Part shown: one piece after another, positions 6,639 to 14,918 of the stretch
Layout of the letters: every line of letters begins with the position of its first letter
How positions within the stretch are numbered: the stretch's first letter is position 1
Source: Arthrobacter sp. P2b
GTDB lineage: Bacteria; Actinomycetota; Actinomycetes; Actinomycetales; Micrococcaceae
Direction of reading: 5' to 3'
Assembly: GCF_900168295.1 (NCBI RefSeq)
Contig: NZ_FVZL01000025.1
Span: forward strand, 1 to 42,492
Length of the DNA stretch: 42,492 nt
Notes under the pieces: generated by a model
Told to the model about the DNA's origin: nothing
What the model saw: only the letters and a program-made list of their open reading frames with translations
Databases searched by the model: none
Translations under genes and position numbers: made by a program

Positions 6639-9041
6639 ATGAGCACGGACACGGATACGGCCACCAGCGCCAGCAGGCCCTCGGACAGCACGCATGTCGC
6701 CGACACCCACGACCTGATCCGCGTGCAGGGCGCGCGGGAAAACAACCTCAAGGACATCAGCGTCGAACTGCCCAAACGCCGGCTGACCGTGTTCACGGGC
6801 GTCTCCGGCTCCGGGAAGAGCTCGCTGGTGTTCGCCACCATCGCCGCCGAATCGCAACGGATGATCAACGAAACCTACAGCGCCTTCGTCCAGGGCTTCA
6901 TGCCGAGCCTCGCCCGGCCCGAGGTGGACTTCCTCGAAGGCCTGACGACGGCCATCATCGTTGACCAGGAACGCATGGGCGCCAACCCGCGGTCCACCGT
7001 GGGCACCGCCACCGACGCCAACGCCATGCTGCGCATCCTCTTCAGCCGCCTCGGCACCCCCTACGTCGGCCCGCCCACGGCCTACTCCTTCAACGTCCCC
7101 ACCCGCAAAGCCAGCGGCGTGATGTCCACGGACAAGGGCGGCCGGGTGGAAAAGGCCGTGGTCAGCCAGGCGGTCTACCTCGGCGGCATGTGCCCGCGGT
7201 GCGAGGGCATGGGCAACGTCAGCGACATCGACCGCACGGCGCTGTACGACGACGGCAAGTCCCTGAACGAGGGCGCGCTGACAGTTCCGGGCTACTCCAT
7301 GGACGGCTGGTACGGCCGGCTGTTCGAGGGGATGGGCCTGCCGATGGACAAGCCCATCGCCAAATTCACCGCCGAGCAGCTGGACACGATGCTCTACGCG
7401 GAGCCCACCAAGATCAAGGTGGAGGGCGTCAACCTCACCTTCGAGGGCATCATCCCGAAGATTCAGAAGTCCATGCTGTCCAAGGACGTGGAGGCCATGC
7501 AGCCGCACGTCCGCCGCTTCGTGGAGCGGGCCGTCACGTTCCAGCTTTGCCCCGAATGCGAGGGGACGCGGCTGACCAAGGAAGCACTGTCCTCGAAAAT
7601 CAACGGCAAGAACATCGCCGAGCTGTGCCAGATGCAAATCAGCGACCTCGCCGAGTGGGTCCGCGGGCTCAAGGACGCCACGGTGGCTCCCCTCCTTAAA
7701 GGACTCCAGCACCTGCTCGACTCGTTCTCCGACATCGGCCTGGGCTACCTCAGCCTGGACCGGCCGGCCGGCACCCTCTCCGGCGGCGAGGCGCAGCGCA
7801 CCAAGATGATCCGGCACCTGGGATCCTCGCTCACCGACGTCACCTACGTCTTCGACGAACCCACCATCGGGCTCCACCCGCACGACATCGAGCGGATGAA
7901 CCAGCTGCTGCTCCAGCTGCGGGACAAGGGCAACACCGTCCTGGTGGTCGAGCACAAGCCGGAGACCATCGCCATCGCCGACCACGTCGTCGACCTCGGA
8001 CCGGGCGCCGGCAGCGCCGGCGGCACGGTCTGCTTCGAGGGCACCGTGGAGGACCTCCGGGCCAGCGACACCATCACCGGCCGGCACCTCGGGGACCGCG
8101 CCTCCCTCAAGGAGACCGTCCGGAAGGCGACCGGGGCACTCGAGGTGCGCGGGGCCTCCATGCACAACCTCCAGGGCGTCGACGTCGACATTCCGCTGGG
8201 CGTCCTCTGCGTGGTGACAGGCGTGGCCGGCTCGGGCAAGAGTTCGCTGATCCACGGCTCGGTGGCCAAGCGCGAGGGCGTGGTGGTGATTGACCAGGGC
8301 GCCATCAAGGGGTCCCGGCGCAGCAACCCGGCCACCTACACCGGCCTGCTTGAGCCCATCCGCAAGGCATTTGCCAAGGCGACCGGCGCCAAGGCGTCGC
8401 TCTTCAGTTCAAACTCCGAGGGCGCCTGCCCCACCTGCAACGGCGCCGGCGTTATCTTCACCGAGCTGGGCGTGATGGCAACCGTCGAATCCCCGTGCGA
8501 GGACTGCGAGGGCCGCCGCTTCCAGGCCGCCGTCCTGGAATACACGCTCGGCGGACGCAACATCGCCGAAGTGCTGGACATGTCCGTGACGGAAGCCGCC
8601 GCCTTCTTCGCCGAGGGCGAGGCCAAGACCCCTCCTGCGCGGACCATCCTCAAGCGGCTGGACGACGTCGGCCTCGGCTACCTGAGTCTGGGCCAGCCGC
8701 TGACCACCCTGTCCGGCGGCGAGCGCCAGCGGCTCAAGCTCGCCACCCAGATGGCCGAAAAGGGTGACGTCTACGTCCTGGATGAGCCCACCACCGGCCT
8801 GCACCTGGCCGACGTGGAGAACCTGCTCGGCCTGCTGAACCGGCTGGTGGAGTCCGGGAAGTCGGTGATCGTCATCGAACACCACCAGGCGGTCATGGCC
8901 CATGCCGACTGGCTGATCGACCTGGGGCCGGGAGCAGGTCACGACGGCGGCCGGATCGTTTTCGAGGGAACGCCGGCTGAGCTTGTGGCGGCACGGCCCA
9001 CACTGACCGGCGAGCATCTGGCGGCTTATGTCGGTGGTTGA
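6639..9041 (+). CDS. UvrA-like ABC-class ATPase (excinuclease paralogue)
   Basis: 800 residues with the duplicated ABC plan of UvrA: Walker A GVSGSGKSS (Lys60) and GVAGSGKSS (Lys534), signature motifs LSGGEAQR (about 380) and LSGGERQR (about 691), Walker B VFDEPTIGLH (about 404) and VLDEPTTGLH (about 713). Zinc-type CxxC pairs are at 185/188, 304/307, 597/600 and 620/623. Canonical UvrA is about 940-970 residues, so this is a shortened paralogue of the UvrA2/DrrC class, known in actinomycetes next to drug-resistance functions. Neighbours (AraC regulator and VOC protein) fit that class. It likely binds DNA and drug or lesion complexes; a role in ordinary excision repair is not expected. GGAG precedes the ATG. 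Confidence 0.93.
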   Translation: MSTDTDTATSASRPSDSTHVADTHDLIRVQGARENNLKDISVELPKRRLTVFTGVSGSGKSSLVFATIAAESQRMINETYSAFVQGFMPSLARPEVDFLEGLTTAIIVDQERMGANPRSTVGTATDANAMLRILFSRLGTPYVGPPTAYSFNVPTRKASGVMSTDKGGRVEKAVVSQAVYLGGMCPRCEGMGNVSDIDRTALYDDGKSLNEGALTVPGYSMDGWYGRLFEGMGLPMDKPIAKFTAEQLDTMLYAEPTKIKVEGVNLTFEGIIPKIQKSMLSKDVEAMQPHVRRFVERAVTFQLCPECEGTRLTKEALSSKINGKNIAELCQMQISDLAEWVRGLKDATVAPLLKGLQHLLDSFSDIGLGYLSLDRPAGTLSGGEAQRTKMIRHLGSSLTDVTYVFDEPTIGLHPHDIERMNQLLLQLRDKGNTVLVVEHKPETIAIADHVVDLGPGAGSAGGTVCFEGTVEDLRASDTITGRHLGDRASLKETVRKATGALEVRGASMHNLQGVDVDIPLGVLCVVTGVAGSGKSSLIHGSVAKREGVVVIDQGAIKGSRRSNPATYTGLLEPIRKAFAKATGAKASLFSSNSEGACPTCNGAGVIFTELGVMATVESPCEDCEGRRFQAAVLEYTLGGRNIAEVLDMSVTEAAAFFAEGEAKTPPARTILKRLDDVGLGYLSLGQPLTTLSGGERQRLKLATQMAEKGDVYVLDEPTTGLHLADVENLLGLLNRLVESGKSVIVIEHHQAVMAHADWLIDLGPGAGHDGGRIVFEGTPAELVAARPTLTGEHLAAYVGG

Positions 9042-9687
9042 GCCTGGCCCTTCGCCGGTTGAGCCTGGGCCCACGGCCGCAGGGTTCCCTGGCCGAGCTG
9101 GCGAGGTTAGGGAGCGGCTGGGGACTTACCGGTACGGGGTCGAGATCCTGCACCTGCTGGTGTCCCCCTCGCACGCCTACTTCGGCCGGGCGAAGGACGG
9201 GCCTGCGGATGTTCCCACCATTGACGCCGCGCAGGCTGAGGTGGTGGCGGGCAAGGGGATTGTGGGCGACCGCTTCTTCGGCAAGGCCGCCCACATGGAC
9301 GCCGCGGTGACCCTGTTCGCCGTCGAATCCCTGGAAGCCATGGCCGAAGAACTGGGCGCCGGACCGTTCGATCCGCTGGCCACCCGGCGGAACGTCATAC
9401 TCCGGGGCGCGCAGCTGGCTCCGCTGGTGGGTGCGGACTTTGCGCTGGAGTCCGGCGGGTCCGTGGTGCAGTTCCATGGCGGCCGGCCCGCGCACCCGTG
9501 CGCGTGGATGAATGAGGTGCTGGCCCCGGGCGCCCACGCGGCGATGCGGGGCCGGGGCGGCATCCGCTGCCAGGCACTCTCCGGCGGCCTGCTCCACCGG
9601 GGACCGGCCGTGCTGGTCAGCCCCGTCCCGCTGGACCCCGGGAAGGCCGGCGTCCCGAGCCTCCTGCGGCCTACCCGGCTGCCGTAG
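9028..9687 (+). CDS. MOSC domain-containing protein
   Basis: 219 residues; the MOSC domain spans about 35-205. Features are GKGIVGDRFFGK (75-86), a TLFAVESLEAM helix, TRRNVILRG, and the conserved cysteine Cys158 in HPCAWMNEV. MOSC domains act as molybdenum-cofactor sulfur carriers or bind related reducing systems; stand-alone forms are linked to thiol or N-hydroxylated compound metabolism. The frame overlaps the uvrA-like 3' end by 14 bp. Its first 20 residues are encoded by a tandem GGTTGAGCCTGG repeat and are Pro-rich, so the functional start may be poorly defined; only ATG 9028 and GTG 9034 are available. Confidence 0.88.
   Translation: MSVVEPGPSPVEPGPTAAGFPGRAGEVRERLGTYRYGVEILHLLVSPSHAYFGRAKDGPADVPTIDAAQAEVVAGKGIVGDRFFGKAAHMDAAVTLFAVESLEAMAEELGAGPFDPLATRRNVILRGAQLAPLVGADFALESGGSVVQFHGGRPAHPCAWMNEVLAPGAHAAMRGRGGIRCQALSGGLLHRGPAVLVSPVPLDPGKAGVPSLLRPTRLP
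9036..9071. repeat. tandem GGTTGAGCCTGG repeat across the uvrA-like/MOSC junction
   Basis: GGTTGAGCCTGGCCC (9036-9050) and GGTTGAGCCTGGGCC (9057-9071) are direct copies 21 bp apart. The first supplies the TGA stop of the uvrA-like gene. The same core, GGTTGAGCCT, forms the arms of the palindrome at 40476-40521, so this is a dispersed intergenic repeat. Confidence 0.65.
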
Positions 9688-9733
9688 CCGCGCCGCGCAG
9701 GGGACACGCTCTGGGGACAGGTTCAGGCAAGCA

Positions 9734-10723
9734 TCACATCAGTGCTGTGGCATTCGCAGGTGAGCCGGTCCCGCCGGTGATGTTCAGCGGCTTGATGGTG
9801 ATGAACGCGTCCCACTGGCCGGTACTGCGCATGTGCCGGGCCAGCGGTCCCAGGCGCCACAGCTCCCCCAGCGGCATACCCAGCTTGGCGAGCAGCTGCT
9901 GGTGCATCATGCCATGGTCATTCGGGGCCGAGTCCCGGTACGGGCTGGAAGGCAGCGCAGGCAAGCATTCGAAGGCGAAGTTGTCCGCCGCGAGGAGCGC
10001 CAGCCGGTGGTCCCAGGCCCATCCGACAAACTCCTCCGACTGGGCAACGCCGGTGGTCCGCCGGCCCTCCCGCATCCGCTGCTTGTCTTCCTGCGGCAGG
10101 CCCAGGAACCACTCGCACCAGCCGATGTGGAGCATCAGGATGTCGCCCTGCTGGAGAGTCACGGACTGCGCATCCAGCACCGCCTCAATCAGGTCAAGGC
10201 CCAGTGGTTCGCCCGCGGCATGGTCAATGGGAGCACCCTGCCCGGCCCGGTACCCGGCAAGGTCCAGCAGCACTCCCCTGCCCGCGATGGGGGTGTCCGC
10301 CCATTCCTGGATGCCAAGGTCCGGCGTGCCCTCGCTGATGCGGTGGTCCGGCGTGCCGTTGTAGAAGCCCACGTCGTCGGCCCGGCGGTGCCGCAGCCCG
10401 TCGATTTGCGTGGACCCCTGAAGGTAGTACCCGTCCAGGAAGTCGTCGCGGTGGGCAGGGTGCGAGGAGTAGATGGTGTGCCGGGGAGCGCCGCGCTTGA
10501 GGGACATTCCGGGATCGAAGGCATCGGCCGGATAGTCCAGGCCAAAGGCGCGGCCGGTGCGGATGCAGTTCCGCGCTTCCAGCACCGCCTGCGGAGTAAT
10601 GAACGACGGCGTCCCGCGCGTTGCGTCCGGAAAAAGCCCCCAGGAGGTGCCCGCCAGCGCCCCCTCCCGCTCCAGCAGCCCGGCGAACGTTGGGTAGTGT
10701 CCGTCTTCGGCGGCAGGACTCAC
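9734..10723 (-). CDS. cyclase family protein (kynurenine formamidase-like hydrolase)
   Basis: 329 residues. The Mn/Zn-dependent cyclase fold is shown by LQGSTQIDGLRHRR near the middle (variant of the HxGTHxDxPxH metal motif), GVLLDLAGYR, and GDILMLHIGWCEWFLG; the C-terminal SAPNDHGMMHQQLLAKLGMPLGE segment also belongs to the family. Relatives hydrolyse amides or lactones such as N-formylkynurenine and isatin. GTG 10723 is chosen as the start because it overlaps the stop of the upstream small gene by 4 bp (GTGA); an earlier ATG at 10816 would run through that gene. It is the last gene of the tct operon; the substrate is not evident. Confidence 0.87.
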   Translation of the reverse strand: MSPAAEDGHYPTFAGLLEREGALAGTSWGLFPDATRGTPSFITPQAVLEARNCIRTGRAFGLDYPADAFDPGMSLKRGAPRHTIYSSHPAHRDDFLDGYYLQGSTQIDGLRHRRADDVGFYNGTPDHRISEGTPDLGIQEWADTPIAGRGVLLDLAGYRAGQGAPIDHAAGEPLGLDLIEAVLDAQSVTLQQGDILMLHIGWCEWFLGLPQEDKQRMREGRRTTGVAQSEEFVGWAWDHRLALLAADNFAFECLPALPSSPYRDSAPNDHGMMHQQLLAKLGMPLGELWRLGPLARHMRSTGQWDAFITIKPLNITGGTGSPANATALM

Positions 10724-10974
10724 CGCGCCCCTGCTTCCTGTGGCTGTTCCTGGTTCTGGTGGCGCTTGTAGCTGAGCAGGAACCCTGCGATGGCGCAAAT
10801 GGACGCCGCGATGCACATGGGCGCCTTGATGGTGTCGTTGAGCAGTGTGAGCCAGTGCCCCTGGCCGGCCACCAGCGCGATGGCCTGCCCGGCCACGAGC
10901 ACAATGCCGCCAAGCAGCAGCGCTGCGAGGGTGAGGACGAAGAGGACTTCGATGGCCCTTCGGATGGTGTGCAT
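10720..10974 (-). CDS. small membrane protein with two hydrophobic segments, partner of the DctM-like permease
   Basis: 84 residues, not recognised as a known family. Two hydrophobic segments (about residues 9-34 and 50-66: IEVLFVLTLAALLLGGIVLV and MCIAASICAIAGFLLSY) are joined by a short loop, and a basic, Gln-rich tail follows. It begins 11 bp after the DctM-like permease and overlaps the cyclase start by 4 bp. By position it could replace the DctQ small subunit of a TRAP transporter, but DctQ proteins are about twice as long with four helices. The translation is distinct and the spacing tight, so I take it as a real gene. Confidence 0.75.
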   Translation of the reverse strand: MHTIRRAIEVLFVLTLAALLLGGIVLVAGQAIALVAGQGHWLTLLNDTIKAPMCIAASICAIAGFLLSYKRHQNQEQPQEAGAR

Positions 10975-10985
10975 GGTGGTAGTCC

Positions 10986-12323
10986 TTAGATGGGCAGGAT
11001 GCCGAGGATGATCAGGACGCCGATACCGAGCAGCGGCAGGGCGTAGTGGGTGAGCAGCCGAAGGAACGTTTTGATGGGGTCCACATCCGCGATTCCGCAC
11101 GCCACGTACAGCGGGGCGCCTCCGGGCGGGACCGCCGCTTCGCAGGATGAGAAGACCAAGACGGCCACCGCGGCTGTGGTTGCCGGGACGCCTGCTGCCA
11201 CCAACGCGGCAACGCCGACTGTTCCGACGGCGGCCATGGTGGCCGTTGCGGACAGCGGTGCGGCCACGGCGATGACGATCAGTCCGATCAGGATGGCCAG
11301 GAGCCACAGCGGCAGGTTCATCCCGTTCAGCAGTTCCGTCATCTGCTGCGGCAGCCCGGTGGCTGCCAGCGCGTTGGCGCCGGCGAAGGCGAACACCACG
11401 GTCACTCCCACGATCCCGAAGCGCGGCGCGGAGTCCTGCAGCAGCGCCCACCACGCCCGCCCGTCCCTGGGCAGCTTCTTCCGGCCCAGCAGGAGGCCTG
11501 TGATGATGAGGACCACGGGAATCCACACAATGACGCTGACAGCCTTGGTGACATCTCCCCCGGTCCAGTCCGAAAGAGCCTTGGCGATGGCGCCGGAGGT
11601 GATCACCAGCGGAATGGCCACCACAACGAACAGCAGCAGCGTGGCCCAGCCGCGGCCGAACGCCGCCGGGACGGACAGCCGGTGCGCTGCATCGAGCGGC
11701 GCCATCCCGCTTTTGCGGATCAGGAGCCAGGTGACGATCAGCCGGTGCAGGAAGCACCACAGGCCGCCGAACAGCAGCGGCAGGACCAGTGCGTTGATGT
11801 CCAGGAGGGGCCCGACGGTGGCGGACCCGACCAGGACGAACATCGAGGCGCTGAACGGGAACGTGATGCCCATCCCCGCGTTGCCGGCCACAAGGGTTGC
11901 TGCCGCGGGCTTGTCCAGCCTGGATTTCTCCATCCATGGGATGGTGACTGAGCCAACCGTGGCGGCAATGGCGGCCTGGTTGTGCACCACGCTGCCCAAT
12001 CCCGCCGACGCCACCGTGGACACCCACGCCGGACCGCCCTTGACCCCGCCGATCAGTGAGTTCAGCAGGTCGATCAGCCGGTCCAGCACTCCGGTTTTAT
12101 CCAGCAGGTAGCCCATAAAGACGAACGCCATGGTGGCGTAGACAATCTCGTCGGTGATGGCGGAGTACAGCGCATCCAAACCGATCCGGGCCGCTGCCGT
12201 ACCGGTGAACGGGAGCACCGCGAGGAAGCCGAGGATCATGGCCTCCCCCACGCTGCGCTTCAGCACGGTGGTCCACAGCAGGATCACGGCAAGGTAGGCG
12301 CCGAGTGCCCAGATGCCGATCAT
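10986..12323 (-). CDS. DctM-like large permease (TRAP/ion-transporter superfamily)
   Basis: 445 residues with about 12 hydrophobic segments. The segment FVFMGYLLDKTGVLDRLIDL, then GLGSVVHNQAAIAATVGSVTIPWM and GNAGMGITFPFSASM, corresponds to the re-entrant core of TRAP large permeases, and the late VFSSCEAAVPPGGAPLYVACGIADVDPIKTF is the second-half equivalent. No DctP binding protein is in the window, and the only small partner is the 84-residue protein downstream. It may work with the TctC-like binding protein of the same operon or transport alone. It follows the dehydrogenase gene after a 79-bp gap. Confidence 0.82.
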   Translation of the reverse strand: MIGIWALGAYLAVILLWTTVLKRSVGEAMILGFLAVLPFTGTAAARIGLDALYSAITDEIVYATMAFVFMGYLLDKTGVLDRLIDLLNSLIGGVKGGPAWVSTVASAGLGSVVHNQAAIAATVGSVTIPWMEKSRLDKPAAATLVAGNAGMGITFPFSASMFVLVGSATVGPLLDINALVLPLLFGGLWCFLHRLIVTWLLIRKSGMAPLDAAHRLSVPAAFGRGWATLLLFVVVAIPLVITSGAIAKALSDWTGGDVTKAVSVIVWIPVVLIITGLLLGRKKLPRDGRAWWALLQDSAPRFGIVGVTVVFAFAGANALAATGLPQQMTELLNGMNLPLWLLAILIGLIVIAVAAPLSATATMAAVGTVGVAALVAAGVPATTAAVAVLVFSSCEAAVPPGGAPLYVACGIADVDPIKTFLRLLTHYALPLLGIGVLIILGILPI

Positions 12324-12402
12324 GCTGCTGCTCCTGACGGCGGGACGCCGGTTAGGTGGTGGTTCACGTAATACCCGTTCCTGATTCTGCCCGACTCTGC
12401 GG

Positions 12403-13182
12403 TCAGCGCAAGGCTGGTGCCGTTTCGTGGGCTATCCGTGCCAGCGCAGCGGCGGAGGCCGCGGTCATCTCTGCCGGCACTCCCAGGTCCGCCAGGTAGC
12501 TGGCGGTGTCCTGCATTTCCTTGGACCGGCGCACCGCGTGCTTGGCAGTGCCGGTGAGGAACCTGTCGATGACGGCCTGGCCGTCGCCGGCCAGCTGGCT
12601 GGCGATCTGGGCACGGATCCACTCTTCCAGTCCTGCGGCGCGGCCCGCTGTCACGGCCTCCACCACCACCGACGCAAGGCCCTTCATCAGGACACTGCGC
12701 AGGAGCTTGTGCGCCATGGCCGCGCCGGGCTCACCCTCGGCAATCTCGACGGCGACGCCCAGCGGGGAGAGGAGGTCCGCCACTGCCTGGGCTCCGGGCC
12801 CGCTGACCATGAGGGGCGTCTTCTCCCCCAGCGCGGAGACGGGACCCAGGATGGCGACGTCGGCAAAGTCGGCTTTGCCGGGCAGCTGTCCGAGCTCCTG
12901 CATGACGCCGGGCGAGGACGAGGTGAAGTCCGCGTAGCAGCTGCCTGCATCCAGGACCGGAAGGCACTCCTCGGCCACGCTGCGCGCCGCGGCGGCGCCG
13001 GTCATCACCAGGACGATGCCGGCCCCGGTGCAGGCTTCGGCTGCTGTTGCTGCGCGGGCGACGCCGGCAGGGGTGGCGGGCGCAACAGGGTCAAAGCCCG
13101 TGACGTCATGGCCTGCGGCGTGGAGTGCCGCGGCGTAGGTGGCGCCGGCTTCGCCGAGGCCGATAACGGTTACCGCTGTCAT
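12403..13182 (-). CDS. NAD(P)-binding dehydrogenase, 6-phosphogluconate/3-hydroxyacid dehydrogenase type
   Basis: 259 residues. The Rossmann nucleotide site is at the N-terminus (VTVIGLGEAGATYAAAL, GxGxxG at residues 8-13), followed by DFTSSSPGVMQ and ILGPVSALGEKTPLMVSGP. The C-terminal helical half (from about 165, HKLLRSVLMKGLASVVVEA) carries the conserved Lys and resembles the DUF1932 domain found in beta-hydroxyacid dehydrogenase-like proteins. It should oxidise a hydroxyacid to an oxoacid. It sits between the RraA-type aldolase and the DctM-like permease in the tct operon, so the substrate is probably a branched or hydroxylated dicarboxylate. Confidence 0.85.
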   Translation of the reverse strand: MTAVTVIGLGEAGATYAAALHAAGHDVTGFDPVAPATPAGVARAATAAEACTGAGIVLVMTGAAAARSVAEECLPVLDAGSCYADFTSSSPGVMQELGQLPGKADFADVAILGPVSALGEKTPLMVSGPGAQAVADLLSPLGVAVEIAEGEPGAAMAHKLLRSVLMKGLASVVVEAVTAGRAAGLEEWIRAQIASQLAGDGQAVIDRFLTGTAKHAVRRSKEMQDTASYLADLGVPAEMTAASAAALARIAHETAPALR

Positions 13183-13204
13183 GGTTCTCTCTGTCTTTCT
13201 TGCT

Positions 13205-13834
13205 CTAGGACCGGGCTGCCACGATGGCTTGCCGGCGGTTGGTTTCGTCGGCGAAAACTGCTTCTGCAGCCTCTGCGACGGCGGCCGCCTGGTCCCGGGG
13301 AACCACTACGACGCCGTCGGAGTCGCCGACAATCACATCGCCCGGCAGCACGGGGACACCGCCGAAGGCGAGGGGCGTCCCCAGGCGGAAGGGGCCGTTC
13401 TTGTAGGGGCCGGCGGGGGAAGTAGCCCGGGCGAAGACGGGCATGCCGATCTCACCCAGCGCCTCGGCGTCGCGCGCTGCTCCGTCCAGCGCGAAGCCGG
13501 CGATGCCCAGGTTGATGGCCCGCTCGCCGATGAGTTCGCCGAGCAGGGCGCGGGAGGCGTCGCCGCCCCCGGCGACCACAATGACGTCTCCGGGCCGGGC
13601 CAGCTCCAATGCCTTGTGGATGCCCTGGTTGTCGCCGGGCCGGGTCCACACTGTGAAGGCGGGACCGGCCAGGACGGCACCCGGCCAGATGGCCTGGATG
13701 CCGGAGTCCGCAACGCCGAGCCGGTCCATGGCGTCACCAATGTTGGCGGCCGGAAGCTTGGCAAGGCGGTCCACCACGTCCCGGTCAGGGCGGGGGAAGT
13801 CGGCGTCGATGGTGTCAAGGGCTGGGGTTGTCAT
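13205..13834 (-). CDS. RraA family protein / 4-hydroxy-4-methyl-2-oxoglutarate aldolase type
   Basis: 209 residues. Class II pyruvate aldolase of the RraA/HMG aldolase superfamily: NIGDAMDRLG (31-40), a glycine-rich VVAGGGDASRALLGELI segment, then LDGAARDAEAL, carrying the Arg-Asp pair that binds substrate and metal, and GDVIVGDSDGVVVVP near the C-terminus. Family members cleave 4-hydroxy-2-oxoacids to pyruvate and another oxoacid; true RraA binds RNase E instead, but catabolic neighbours make the aldolase reading better here. It follows tctC by 33 bp and precedes the dehydrogenase by 22 bp. Confidence 0.88.
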   Translation of the reverse strand: MTTPALDTIDADFPRPDRDVVDRLAKLPAANIGDAMDRLGVADSGIQAIWPGAVLAGPAFTVWTRPGDNQGIHKALELARPGDVIVVAGGGDASRALLGELIGERAINLGIAGFALDGAARDAEALGEIGMPVFARATSPAGPYKNGPFRLGTPLAFGGVPVLPGDVIVGDSDGVVVVPRDQAAAVAEAAEAVFADETNRRQAIVAARS

Positions 13835-13867
13835 GATGGTTTCTTCCGTCCGGTGATTGCGGGAGGG

Positions 13868-14872
13868 TCAGTCGGTCTTCTGGACCAGCGGCAGGACCTT
13901 CTTGAAGTCCTCTTCCTGTCCGGCCCAGAACTGCTTGTAGTCCTCGCCGGAGAGGTAGCTGGTCTGCAGGCCAAGGTCGTTCATCTTCTGCACCACGGCA
14001 GGGTCTTCGATGGCCTTCTGGATTGCTGTTTCAAGCTTCTCCGCCACCTCGTCAGGCAGTCCGGCAGGTGCTGAGTAGCCGCGGGCGGTGCCTGCAATGA
14101 GGTCGTAGCCGGCTTCCTTGAACGTGGGAACGTCCGGCAGCGAGGGTGCTTTTTCGGCGGACATGACGCCCAGGACGCGGGCCTTTCCCTGCTTGGTCAG
14201 GTCAACCACGTCGCTGACGTTGGCCACGAGGATGTCCACGTGCTTGCCCAGGAATGCAGTGGTGGCCTGGGAAGCGCCTTCGGAGAAGTGCACGGGGGCG
14301 AACTCGGCACCGGTGGCTTCCTGGATCTGCGCCATGGCGAAGTGTTCACCGGTCTGGAGCCCGGTGGTGCTGGCGGTCATGGACTTGGGGTTTGCCTTGG
14401 CGGCGTCCAGGAGTTCCTTCAGCGTTGTGTAGGGGCTGTCCGGCTGGACTGCGATGACGGTGGGGTCGATGACCTGGCGGGCGAGGGGCTGGAAGCTGTC
14501 GCGGGTGTACTTGGCGCCGCGGGCAGGGTCCAGGGGCGAAACGACGACGGACGGGGAACCGGTGGCACCGATGGTGTAGCCGTCGGGTGCAGCGCTGGTC
14601 AGCTGGGTGTAGCCAATCTGGCCGCCGGCTCCGGGCTTGTTGATGACCTCGACGTTCGTGCCGAGTTCCTTTTCCAGGATGGGCTGGATGAGCCTGGCGG
14701 CCGTGTCCACGGCACCGCCGGAGGAGAAGGCCACGACCAGCTCGATCGTCTTGCCCTTCCTTGGGAAGTCGCTGGCGGAGGCATTGGTGGCTCCGGCATT
14801 GGCGCCGCAGCCGGTCAGGGCGATCAGGGATGCAGCCGCGAGGGCGGCGGCGATACGCGGACGGGTTTTCAT
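13868..14872 (-). CDS. tctC: tripartite tricarboxylate transporter substrate-binding lipoprotein
   Basis: 334 residues. A lipoprotein signal ends in LIALTGC (Cys22), so the mature protein is anchored outside the membrane. The Bug/TctC fold follows: TIELVVAFSSGGAVDTAAR (about 41-59), NKPGAGGQIGYTQL, PDGYTIGATGSPSVV, and a late FKEAGYDLIAGTARGYSAPAG. These proteins bind carboxylates and deliver them to the TctAB permease. AAGGAGAAG lies just upstream of the ATG. It sits 46 bp after tctA, an order (B-A-C) that differs from the classical tctCBA. The ligand cannot be read from the sequence. Confidence 0.93.
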   Translation of the reverse strand: MKTRPRIAAALAAASLIALTGCGANAGATNASASDFPRKGKTIELVVAFSSGGAVDTAARLIQPILEKELGTNVEVINKPGAGGQIGYTQLTSAAPDGYTIGATGSPSVVVSPLDPARGAKYTRDSFQPLARQVIDPTVIAVQPDSPYTTLKELLDAAKANPKSMTASTTGLQTGEHFAMAQIQEATGAEFAPVHFSEGASQATTAFLGKHVDILVANVSDVVDLTKQGKARVLGVMSAEKAPSLPDVPTFKEAGYDLIAGTARGYSAPAGLPDEVAEKLETAIQKAIEDPAVVQKMNDLGLQTSYLSGEDYKQFWAGQEEDFKKVLPLVQKTD

Positions 14873-14918
14873 GGTTCTTCTCCTTCGAAGCGGGTGTTGG
14901 GGGTAAGTGCGGGGTGGT

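Noticed and set aside
6174..8255. 693-codon reading frame on the minus strand
   Set aside because: It is antisense to the VOC and UvrA-like genes, whose motifs are unmistakable. Long antisense frames are expected at this GC content and its composition is His/Gly/Val-rich nonsense.
10720..12027. 435-codon minus-strand frame covering most of the DctM-like gene
   Set aside because: Its N-terminal 350 codons are a frameshifted reading of the permease; only the last 84 codons are a gene, annotated at 10720-10974.
13205..13834. RNase E inhibitor RraA
   Set aside because: The family includes true RraA, but the gene is in a carboxylate operon with a transporter and dehydrogenase, which favours the aldolase branch.
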